From: Cytophagales bacterium | GTDB taxonomy: Bacteria; Bacteroidota; Bacteroidia; Cytophagales; UBA9547 | NCBI GenBank assembly: GCA_003476475.1 | Contig: DMUD01000232.1 | Location: 1-6,277, forward strand | Direction of reading: 5' to 3' | Length of the DNA stretch: 6,277 nt | Translations under genes and position numbers: made by a program | Shown here: positions 1 through 5,889 of the stretch, one piece after another | How positions within the stretch are numbered: the first letter of the stretch is position 1 | How the letters are laid out: each line of letters begins with the position of its first letter | Notes under the pieces: generated by a model | What the model saw: the letters and a program-made list of their open reading frames with translations, nothing else | The model's database searches: none | Told to the model about the DNA's origin: nothing

Positions 1-214
1 CGAGCAGGCTACTTTTTATGAAAAAATAGGCGAGGTAATAAAGGGTTACGACCAAGTGGTGCTTTTTGGCCCAACCGATGCCAAGCTAGAATTGATAAAT
101 ATGATAAAGCAAGACCCACATTTCGACCACATCAAAGTAGAAGCATTGCCAGCCGACAAAATCACTACAAGTGAAAAATATGCCTTCTTGAACGAGTATT
201 TCGCCAAAACTTAG
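1..214 (+). CDS. C-terminal part of a small protein, possibly eRF1-domain/host-attachment-like (5' end outside window)
   Basis: An open frame starting at base 2 gives 70 residues before TAG at 212-214; its start lies before the window. The readable part contains the segment VVLFGPTDAKLELINMI at about residues 19-35, then a charged stretch and the ending YAFLNEYFAKT. The combination of a 'hydrophobic strand - FGP-T-AK-EL' turn with a helix and then a short basic strand is what I remember from small Bacteroidota proteins related to the eRF1 domain 3 / 'host attachment' / 'translational machinery' group. This is recognition from memory and is only moderately secure; no catalytic residues are visible. 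The next two genes, a mini membrane protein and a YtxH protein, are typical stress-associated neighbours on the same strand. The 256-bp AT-rich gap to the next gene suggests a separate transcript. I see no convincing terminator directly after the stop. Confidence 0.6.
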   Translation, partial: EQATFYEKIGEVIKGYDQVVLFGPTDAKLELINMIKQDPHFDHIKVEALPADKITTSEKYAFLNEYFAKT

Positions 215-470
215 CGCTACCAATAGGGGGAGGTTTTGCTTTGTACGATAAAAGTAGTTTTCTGTTTTACTTTGGTGTATTTGTTTTTAGAATTCAAATA
301 AAAATCAGTAAAATATATAAAATCAATTAGTTAGCTATTTTATTTTTCAGTTTTTGCAACGCTTTTGCTAGCTAAGTTGTTTGAATAATGAAGGCAATGG
401 GTGGGCAAAATGTAAAGTGGAAGAGGGTGGGTGTTTTGAAATGGTACAACCTCTTAAATAGCCACATCTT

Positions 471-623
471 ATGATAAAAGCATTGTATATCATCGGTGTT
501 ATATTGCTCATTGCGTGGGGTATTGGGTTCTTCGCCTACAGTGCGAGTGCCATTATCCATCTACTGCTTGTACTGGCAGTAATATCCTTTCTAGTGCGTA
601 TTTTCAGCGGAAGCAGCGATTAA
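471..623 (+). CDS. Lmo0937-type mini membrane protein (50 aa)
   Basis: A 50-codon gene runs from ATG at 471 to TAA at 621-623. The product is almost entirely hydrophobic. A first helix at about residues 4-22 (ALYIIGVILLIAWGIGFF) is followed by a short polar turn, YSAS. A second helix at about 27-45 contains IIHLLLVLAVISFLVRIF, and a small polar tail, SGSSD, ends the protein. The pattern 'IIxVILxIxWxIGFFxxSxxxxIHxLLVxAVI' is characteristic of the Lmo0937 family of tiny two-helix inner membrane proteins, whose molecular function is unknown to me. Members are often found beside YtxH and other stress genes, as here. The start is fixed by the family length. The ATG overlaps the TGA of a 28-codon upstream reading frame (388-474) in an ATGA arrangement. 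The gene is shorter than common ORF-length cut-offs and is easily missed. Confidence 0.85.
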   Translation: MIKALYIIGVILLIAWGIGFFAYSASAIIHLLLVLAVISFLVRIFSGSSD

Positions 624-681
624 ACTGGCAATGCCACTAGTGCTTGATTACCAAATTGTTTTCAATTAAAAATCATAAAAA

Positions 682-936
682 ATGGAAAAAGGAAGTTTGA
701 TATTGGGAATGGTGGCAGGCTTTACTTTGGGAGCTGCCGCTGGCATGTTAGTTGCCCCCGCAAGAGGTGCTAAAACGCGCAGGCGATTGATGCACATTGC
801 GGCCGACTACATTCAGACGTTGAATGAAAAGTTTAGTGCCTATACCGACGAACTTATTCATGAATTCAAAAGGGCAAAATCACTAGCCGAAAAGGGAAAA
901 TTGGGTTTTGAGGAAGCCAAAAGAATCATGCAATAG
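682..936 (+). CDS. YtxH domain-containing protein
   Basis: This 84-residue protein begins with a glycine/alanine-rich membrane segment at about residues 6-24 (LILGMVAGFTLGAAAGMLV). The signature AP-x-RGAKTRRRL follows at 25-36, matching the YtxH hallmark 'G...GA..G.LfAP.sG.etR..l'. Residues 37-84 form a charged, heptad-like amphipathic helix that ends in EEAKRIMQ. The family consists of small membrane-anchored proteins with a cytoplasmic or periplasmic helical tail. They are often stress-induced, but the biochemical role is not established. The gene lies 58 bp after the Lmo0937-type gene on the same strand, without a terminator between them, so co-transcription is plausible. The intrinsic terminator at 1001-1029 closes the unit. 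The ATG at 682 is the only start that retains the complete membrane segment. Confidence 0.88.
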   Translation: MEKGSLILGMVAGFTLGAAAGMLVAPARGAKTRRRLMHIAADYIQTLNEKFSAYTDELIHEFKRAKSLAEKGKLGFEEAKRIMQ

Positions 937-981
937 CACGAAGTTGGACATTTAGATGAAAGCAATTCTTCACGCTTTCAC

Positions 982-996
982 TTTGTTTCAAACAAA
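982..996. repeat. Perfect 7+1+7 inverted repeat TTTGTTT-C-AAACAAA
   Basis: The dyad TTTGTTT (982-988), C (989), AAACAAA (990-996) is exact and directly precedes the terminator stem. As RNA it could form only a weak A/U-rich hairpin, because at least three loop bases are needed. It might be a binding site, or a chance dyad in AT-rich DNA. No function is assigned. Confidence 0.4.
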
Positions 997-1000
997 TTTG

Positions 1001-1029
1001 GGAGCCCATGCCAACATGGGCTCCTTTTT
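1001..1029 (+). terminator. Rho-independent terminator of the YtxH transcript
   Basis: A perfect 10-bp stem, GGAGCCCATG (1001-1010) with CATGGGCTCC (1015-1024), encloses the tetraloop CCAA and is followed at once by five Ts (1025-1029). The G at 1000 could add a G-U pair. The T-run is present only on the plus-strand side, so it terminates the YtxH transcript, 64 bp after its stop codon. It separates the left stress-type cluster from the hydrolase gene. Confidence 0.9.
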
Positions 1030-1132
1030 CATAATTTACTGATAAGGAAATGGTTTCTTTGTAGCTCGAAAAGAAATTGCTAATTTAAGATGGTAATGGG
1101 CATTCTGTCTTTCTTACCAAATACAACTAAAA

Positions 1133-1915
1133 ATGGAAAACAAAATTGGAATCGTATTTATTCACGGCGCTGGATTGGGAAGTTTTATATGGGACGAACT
1201 TAAACCACATCTTTTACACAGAGTGCTCATGCTCGACTTTCCCAATCGTATTAACAGGGGCGGTATTGCCACCACTCATTTGCATTTAGGCGATTATGCC
1301 GGCTTGCTTATCAAAAGGATAGAAAAATGGAACCAAAAAAGGTTTATAATTGTGGCACATTCTGCGGGTGCTTGTGTGGGAATGAAAGTTGCCCAGCATT
1401 TTGGCAGCCGCGTACAAGGTTTTGTGGCCATAAGCGCGCCCATACCCATCAATGGTGGTTCATTCATTTCCTGTTTCCCTTTTCCTAAAAACATATTGAA
1501 TGGCCTTTTGATTAGATTTATGGGGACAAGACCACCCAATTCCCTCATTGTAAGGCGATTGTGTCACGACCTTTCGCCAGAAAAAACCAAAAAAGTGCTT
1601 ACGGCTTACACTGCCGAATCGAAAGCATTGTTTTTGGAAAGAACAAACGCCAAGCTTTTCAACATGGCGACCTTGTATATTCAAACCACTCGCGACAAAA
1701 TATTTTCGAAAGAATTTCAAGAAAAAATGGCAAACAATATGATGGCGCAAGAAATCGTGAGCATGAAAACAGGTCATTTGCCCATGCTTACCATGCCCCA
1801 AAAATTGGCCGAAATTTTAAATGAATTTATAGAACAATTGCCACCACCCAAAATTCAGAGAGGGCTAAATGGTAGGGGCACACGAAACAAAAAGGAAATA
1901 GAAACCGAAGGCTAG
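1133..1915 (+). CDS. Alpha/beta-fold hydrolase
   Basis: This 260-residue cytoplasmic-type protein has no signal peptide. After the first strand (IGIVFIHGAGLG, residues 5-16) comes the HG oxyanion-hole motif at 11-12. The nucleophile elbow is AHSAG at 75-79, with Ser77 as the expected nucleophile (the usual G-x-S-x-G with Ala in the first place). A lid-like insertion rich in Pro, Phe and Arg covers about 105-175. The likely acid is Asp188 in TTRDKIF, and the catalytic His is His215 in TGHLPML. The triad is therefore complete, in the standard order, and at normal spacing for single-domain esterase, acyl-hydrolase or lactonase relatives. The substrate cannot be read from sequence. After the last helix, which ends near LNEFIEQL, there is an unusual 24-residue charged tail rich in Pro, Gly, Arg and Lys (about 237-260). 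The gene stands alone after a terminator and converges with the RIC-type gene 31 bp away. A promoter is not obvious. Confidence 0.88.
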   Translation: MENKIGIVFIHGAGLGSFIWDELKPHLLHRVLMLDFPNRINRGGIATTHLHLGDYAGLLIKRIEKWNQKRFIIVAHSAGACVGMKVAQHFGSRVQGFVAISAPIPINGGSFISCFPFPKNILNGLLIRFMGTRPPNSLIVRRLCHDLSPEKTKKVLTAYTAESKALFLERTNAKLFNMATLYIQTTRDKIFSKEFQEKMANNMMAQEIVSMKTGHLPMLTMPQKLAEILNEFIEQLPPPKIQRGLNGRGTRNKKEIETEG

Positions 1916-1946
1916 GCGAGGGTTTTAATACAGAAACAACAAAAGT

Positions 1947-2618
1947 CTATTTGTTTGTGAGTTCCAATTCCAACGATATTGGAATCAACACCTCGTCTTC
2001 AATCTTGGCATGAATGCGTAGGTCTTTTTCAAATTCGTCGAGTTGTTTTAATAACACTCTAAATGGAAATATTTCCGAAACAGAGCTTTGTGCGCGCACA
2101 ATGTGCTTTTTAACTTCCGATAGCTGAAGTTCGACAGTGTCGGCATGATTCTCGATAAATTGCTGAATGGAAAAGCCTTTTTTATCTTTTACTTTCAAAT
2201 ACAAGGCCAAAATGTGTGGAAATAGCTGTTCTTCTTCCATGCGTATATGAAATGTAAGGTTCTCCTTTATCCACACAAAAAAGTTTTCCAAAAAGGGTAG
2301 CAAATGGTTTTCTGGCAATTGGTTTCGTAAGTTGCTTATCGATTGTTCTATTTCCAACAGCTTTTTGTTCAAGTAGTAATGGTGTGTTTTTTGCAAATAG
2401 TCGAGAATGATAGGAATGGGAAAGGTCTTGAATTGTTCGATAGGCAATTCCGATTCGGTGTTGAAGAGGTGGAGTAATTCGATAAAGAAATCAGTGTTTA
2501 TCCCTTTTTGAGCAAAAGCAGCCTCTTCGAAAGTTTCTTTGGTATCAAGTCCGTAGCGTTGCGCCAAAAGTGAGACGGTTCGTTGCCAGTAGGGGTATTC
2601 TAGTTCGGTAGTAAACAT
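1947..2618 (-). CDS. RIC/YtfE-like di-iron (hemerythrin-like) protein, cysteine-free variant
   Basis: This product looks like a relative of the RIC proteins (YtfE, ScdA, DnrN), cytoplasmic di-iron proteins linked to repair of iron-sulfur centres after nitrosative or oxidative stress. I prefer the internal ATG at 2616-2618 (223 residues); the same frame is open back to an ATG at 2697-2699 (250 residues). Numbered from 2618, the expected ligands are His79 (or His80), His124 and Glu128 (HIRME), His158 (ENHAD), and His203 with Glu207 (HAKIE). From memory, E. coli YtfE (220 aa) uses His84, His129, Glu133, His160, His204 and Glu208, so order and spacing agree closely. Residues about 14-50 resemble the N-terminal ScdA-type domain (RYGLD...TFEEAAFAQKGI), but the CCGG segment is missing and the protein contains no cysteine. 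The shorter start matches the family length and leaves a palindromic operator-like site upstream. It converges with the hydrolase gene and is divergent from the BamA-like gene. Confidence 0.85.
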   Translation of the reverse strand: MFTTELEYPYWQRTVSLLAQRYGLDTKETFEEAAFAQKGINTDFFIELLHLFNTESELPIEQFKTFPIPIILDYLQKTHHYYLNKKLLEIEQSISNLRNQLPENHLLPFLENFFVWIKENLTFHIRMEEEQLFPHILALYLKVKDKKGFSIQQFIENHADTVELQLSEVKKHIVRAQSSVSEIFPFRVLLKQLDEFEKDLRIHAKIEDEVLIPISLELELTNK

Positions 2619-2639
2619 GTTGTGTATAGTTGATTTGTG

Positions 2640-2647
2640 CAAAAATC
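2640..2647 (-). promoter_or_regulatory. Possible -7 element for the RIC-type gene
   Basis: On the minus strand this reads GATTTTTG, one mismatch from the Bacteroidota -7 consensus TAnnTTTG. A transcript starting about five bases downstream (near 2635) would place the dyad at 2669-2684 close to -41.5, the usual class II activator position for CRP/FNR proteins. It would also give a short leader before the ATG at 2618. No good -33 TTTG is seen, which is what one expects of an activator-dependent promoter, but AT-rich DNA gives such matches by chance. Confidence 0.25.
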
Positions 2648-2668
2648 TCTTTTTAGAAGTAGAAAATG

Positions 2669-2684
2669 AATGACCAATGTCATT
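2669..2684. promoter_or_regulatory. Perfect dyad with CRP/FNR-type core (TGA-N6-TCA), candidate operator
   Basis: The 16 bases AATGAC-CAAT-GTCATT form an exact inverted repeat with 6-bp arms and a 4-bp spacer. The core TGA-N6-TCA is the general half-site geometry of CRP/FNR-family sites. The dyad lies 51-66 bases upstream of the preferred start (2618) of the RIC-type gene. It would fall inside the coding region if translation began at 2699. RIC genes in other bacteria are commonly controlled by NO- or oxygen-responsive regulators, including CRP/FNR members. The family of the regulator here is inferred from geometry only. Confidence 0.45.
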
Positions 2685-2864
2685 TTGGCGGATTTTCATT
2701 CCATTTGTACGTGTGAATGTTGCAATAAGTTGGAAATGGATTTATAATGCGTTATTTCTAGTGTTTTCTTATTTTTTCTTTTTTAACGCTAAAATTGGGG
2801 GATTGCCAAAGGTTGTGGGTTAATTAGAAAAAAAACCTTGCTTGTGATTAAAAATTATTTTGAT

Positions 2865-4718
2865 ATGAAAAGAGCGCGATGGGCAAGGTGTATCCTTCTC
2901 GTTATCTTTTTTCTGCACACATTCTGCATGCTGGCGCAGAAAAGGCAAAATAAAATTTCCTTGTTTGAAGATTCCACCCAAACATTTCGCCGTTGGGAAA
3001 AATATGCGGCCAAAAGGGGAGTGACCTACAAAGTTTTCAAAAATATATTTACGCTTCCGCCTCCAAGTAAAATATACATGGGCGGTGTAAAGAAGCAAAA
3101 CAAGAACTTATATGCGGGTGCCGAGAAAAAAGTGATTCGCCGCATAGTCATCGTGTCGCTAGATCCATTTGGAACCGATATTGCCGACACTACACTTCGC
3201 TCTGTCAGTCTTTTTGAAAAAGGGGGAAACATAGTGCATGTAAAAACGCTTAGCCAAGCTATAAAAAGCCGTTTGCTGTTCAAAGAGGGCGATTTGGTCG
3301 ATAAACTGAAATTGTACGAATCGGAGCGCATAATTCGAGCTGCCGATTTTGTAAACGATGCCAGTATTAGAATAGACACCTCGTACAAATCGAAAGACAG
3401 TGTAGATATTGTCATTCGCTCGCAAGACCGATGGTCTATCTATCCAAAAGTGGGTTTGAAAAACGGGAATTATATGTTGGGTGCATCCGAACGCAACCTT
3501 TTGGGCACTGGCCACCTATTCGATGCGTCTTTTTTCAAAACAGATTTTCGCGATACCTCCCCGGTCAATTATCGTTTCAACTACGCAGCTCCTTATCTTA
3601 AAAACACTTTTATTGCCGCAGGAATTGTGTACAACCACGAAAAAGGCAATGAATACGCGGGAATAAGCCTTGCGCGTAATTTTTTTTCTCCACTAGCGCG
3701 CTGGGCCGGAGGTGTCGATGTGTACAACTACAAAACCACGGTCTTTCCGAATTCGAACGAAATGGTTTTGAAAGAAAAGTTTGCCGCACACTATTGGACA
3801 CAAGATTATTGGTTTGGTTGGGCTTTTGCAGTAGGAGATACCTGCAAGGACAACCGTAGAACGAAACTTGTTTTGGCTGCCCGGTTTTACAACAAAAGCT
3901 TTCAAGAAAGTGCAAAACCCTCGCACGATGTCCTTTTCAACTACCAAAACCAGTCGGAATATCTTTTTCATGTAGGCATTAGGCAGTGGTTTTTTTACAA
4001 AGACAAATACATTTACAAGTTTGGCGTAACGGAAGATGTGCCTATGGGAGCCATGATAAATGCTGTTTGGGGATTGCAATCACTTCCAACCTATCAGCGT
4101 TATTATTTGGGAATCAGGTCTGTATGGGGAAGTTTGTATAAAGGGGGCAATGTAGCAGCTTATTTTGAAGCAGGTACTTATTTTACTTTGAATGGCAGGC
4201 ACGAACAAGGAAGTTTGAACACCGGATTGCAGGGTTTTGGAAATGTCCTTCGGTTGCCCTTCGGAATTTTGTGTAGACAATTTGCTTCCTTAGACTTCAC
4301 TTTTGGCTTCAATAGAAGAGCAGCTGAATATCTGACTATCAATAACATAAAAGGACTGAAGGGGTTCGAGTCTAGTTTGGTAAAAGGAACCAACCGCATG
4401 GTGCTAAGTTTGAGTTCTGTTTTTTACTTGCCCTGGCAAGCCTTTGGATTCCGAATAGCCCCAGTGTTGTATATGGGTTTTGGCATGATAGGAGATGAAA
4501 AATCCTCTTTTCTGCGCGACAATGCCTATCCTGTTTTGGGTTTTGGGGTGCAGGTGCGAAACGAGTACCTGGTTTTCAACACCTTTTTGGTTTCGTTTGC
4601 CTACTACCCCTATGTGCCCAATGTGGGAAACCACTTGGTGAAATTCAATCCCTACGAAAGCATCAATTTTCAGTTCCGTCATTTCGACATTGGCAAACCC
4701 TCCATTGTCGGTTTTTGA
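2865..4718 (+). CDS. BamA/TamA-like outer membrane protein with one POTRA domain
   Basis: The product is 617 residues long from the ATG at 2865. An upstream in-frame TTG (2838) would add nine residues ahead of the signal peptide and is less likely. The n-region KRARWAR, the hydrophobic core CILLVIFFLHTFCM and probable cleavage after MLA (residue 24) form a Sec signal; no lipobox is present. Residues 25-85 match no domain I know. Residues about 88-186 look like one POTRA: a strand (IRRIVIVSL), then the helix-helix pattern LFKEGDLVDKLKLYESERII, then strands ending DIVIRSQDRW. From about 190 on the protein has alternating aromatic/polar strands typical of a Bam-type 16-strand barrel. These include the repeat-like ERNLLGTGH (209-217) seen at the first barrel strand of BamA/TamA relatives, and the protein ends in Phe. 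It lacks the five POTRAs of true BamA, so a role in outer membrane insertion or in secretion of a specific partner is possible but not shown. It is convergent with hemW, with 2 bp between the stop codons. Confidence 0.85.
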   Translation: MKRARWARCILLVIFFLHTFCMLAQKRQNKISLFEDSTQTFRRWEKYAAKRGVTYKVFKNIFTLPPPSKIYMGGVKKQNKNLYAGAEKKVIRRIVIVSLDPFGTDIADTTLRSVSLFEKGGNIVHVKTLSQAIKSRLLFKEGDLVDKLKLYESERIIRAADFVNDASIRIDTSYKSKDSVDIVIRSQDRWSIYPKVGLKNGNYMLGASERNLLGTGHLFDASFFKTDFRDTSPVNYRFNYAAPYLKNTFIAAGIVYNHEKGNEYAGISLARNFFSPLARWAGGVDVYNYKTTVFPNSNEMVLKEKFAAHYWTQDYWFGWAFAVGDTCKDNRRTKLVLAARFYNKSFQESAKPSHDVLFNYQNQSEYLFHVGIRQWFFYKDKYIYKFGVTEDVPMGAMINAVWGLQSLPTYQRYYLGIRSVWGSLYKGGNVAAYFEAGTYFTLNGRHEQGSLNTGLQGFGNVLRLPFGILCRQFASLDFTFGFNRRAAEYLTINNIKGLKGFESSLVKGTNRMVLSLSSVFYLPWQAFGFRIAPVLYMGFGMIGDEKSSFLRDNAYPVLGFGVQVRNEYLVFNTFLVSFAYYPYVPNVGNHLVKFNPYESINFQFRHFDIGKPSIVGF

Positions 4719-4720
4719 AT

Positions 4721-5845
4721 TCAGAGCATTAAGTCTACGGTAATGGCATCGGCAAGCAATTTCCCTTTTTCTGTTAGGTATAAAATGTTATTTTCTAATT
4801 GCAATAGATTGCTTTTCAATAGTTTGTGTATCTCTTTTTTTCTTGCATCCATGAAATCGAACCCGAAACGCGACTTTATATTGTCAAGGTTTAGTCCCCA
4901 TTTGGTACGCAATTGTACTAAAAGTAGCTCGTTTAGCTGTTCTTTTTGGCCCAGTAGCTCACTTTCGTATGCCAGAGTTAGTTTTTCCAGCTTTTGGATA
5001 TACAGCGCGTTGTTGCGCATATTCCATTGCCTTTCGGTGCCGTTGTATGAATGTGCTCCAGGGCCTATTCCCAAATAGTGTTCGCCCAGCCAATAAGAGG
5101 AATTGTGCCTAGAATAACGGCCGTTTCGTGCAAAATTCGAAATTTCGTATTGTTCGTAGCCATGTTGTGCCAGGTGCTTCTGCACTTGCAAATAGTTTTT
5201 TTGTTCCCAATCATCGCCATGCTTATCTAGCTTTTTTTGTTTTGCCCAAGTGCCAAAAACGGTTTTCTCCTCAAGCGTAAAACAATAGGCCGATAGGTGC
5301 GGTACATTCAACGAAACGAGCGTATCGAGGTCCTGTTGTAGCGTTTCCATAGTGCCTTTGGGCAAGGCATACATCAGGTCTAGTGTGATGTTTTCAAAGC
5401 CTTTTTCTTGGGCGTCCAATACTGCTTGGCATGCCTCAGCCCCAGTATGAATACGGTTTGTGTACTTTAAAATACCGTCATTAAATGTTTGTATTCCAAT
5501 ACTTAGTCTGTTAAAATGTAAAGTATTTAATGAATTTATTTTCTTTTTTGATAAGTCTTCAGGATTACATTCAATCGTGATTTCGGCTTGGCTTGCAATG
5601 GGAAAAAGACGATGAATATTTTCCAACAAAAAACCTAGTTCTGATTCGGAAAGAAGCGAAGGAGTGCCCCCTCCAAAATAAATGGTGTTCACCTCTTTCG
5701 AATTAAAATAATCTTTGCGCAATTCCAGCTCATGTACGATTGCCTGTACCATTGCCGTTTTATTTTTCAAATTTGTACTGAAATGAAAATCGCAGTAATG
5801 GCAAGCTTGCCTGCAATACGGTATGTGTAGGTAAATGCCGGGCAT
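4721..5845 (-). CDS. hemW: HemW, radical SAM heme chaperone
   Basis: This 374-residue radical SAM protein is of normal HemW length and has no signal peptide. The 4Fe-4S motif C-x3-C-x2-C is at Cys11, Cys15 and Cys18 (YCRQACHYCDF). The SAM-binding GGGTPS is at 58-63, ECNPE at 92-96, and GIQTFND at 117-123. HNSSYW (247-252) followed by GIGPGAHS (259-266) is the block that separates HemW from true coproporphyrinogen dehydrogenase HemN. The C-terminal winged-helix-like HemN_C region covers about 300-374. HemW binds heme and is thought to hand it to respiratory cytochromes; older annotations as 'oxygen-independent coproporphyrinogen III oxidase' are misleading. The start is well fixed, because an in-frame TAG lies six codons upstream. 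It shares a 44-bp divergent region with the exported-protein gene on the other side and is convergent with the BamA-like gene. Confidence 0.95.
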   Translation of the reverse strand: MPGIYLHIPYCRQACHYCDFHFSTNLKNKTAMVQAIVHELELRKDYFNSKEVNTIYFGGGTPSLLSESELGFLLENIHRLFPIASQAEITIECNPEDLSKKKINSLNTLHFNRLSIGIQTFNDGILKYTNRIHTGAEACQAVLDAQEKGFENITLDLMYALPKGTMETLQQDLDTLVSLNVPHLSAYCFTLEEKTVFGTWAKQKKLDKHGDDWEQKNYLQVQKHLAQHGYEQYEISNFARNGRYSRHNSSYWLGEHYLGIGPGAHSYNGTERQWNMRNNALYIQKLEKLTLAYESELLGQKEQLNELLLVQLRTKWGLNLDNIKSRFGFDFMDARKKEIHKLLKSNLLQLENNILYLTEKGKLLADAITVDLML

Positions 5846-5889
5846 GCTTACAGGGTGGGAAGTCTAAACATCATCGAATACAGTTTAAA
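5846..5889. promoter_or_regulatory. Divergent intergenic region between hemW and the next exported-protein gene
   Basis: These 44 bases separate two start codons that point away from each other, so they must carry, or lie next to, promoters for both genes. The promoters may also extend into the coding regions. I see no clear TAnnTTTG element in either direction and no dyad. The assignment rests on gene arrangement alone. Confidence 0.3.

Noticed and set aside
331..375. Inverted repeat TTAGCTA (331-337) and TAGCTAA (369-375) upstream of the Lmo0937-type gene.
   Set aside because: Seven-base AT-rich arms with a 31-base loop are expected by chance in this composition, and no T-run or recognised site accompanies them.
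372..560. Minus-strand 62-codon frame overlapping the Lmo0937-type gene.
   Set aside because: It is antisense to a well-supported membrane protein, with no recognisable features of its own.
1091..1119. TGGTAA (1091-1096) and TTACCA (1114-1119) inverted arms just upstream of the hydrolase start.
   Set aside because: The arms are only six bases with a 17-base spacer. Nothing links them to a known operator or riboswitch, so no feature was called.
1294..1824. Several open frames inside the hydrolase gene, on the minus strand (1294-1548, 1460-1801) and in another plus frame (1561-1824).
   Set aside because: They have no recognisable domains, and the hydrolase frame has a full catalytic triad. 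They are shadow frames.
2856..2862. TATTTTG just before the ATG of the BamA-like gene, similar to a Bacteroidota -7 element.
   Set aside because: It lies only two bases before the start codon, is one base short of TAnnTTTG, and has no TTG at the right distance. A leaderless transcript cannot be supported.
3026..4682. Minus-strand and alternate-frame ORFs of 61-129 codons across the BamA-like gene.
   Set aside because: Their composition is that of antisense shadows, and the plus-strand frame has a signal peptide, POTRA and barrel pattern.
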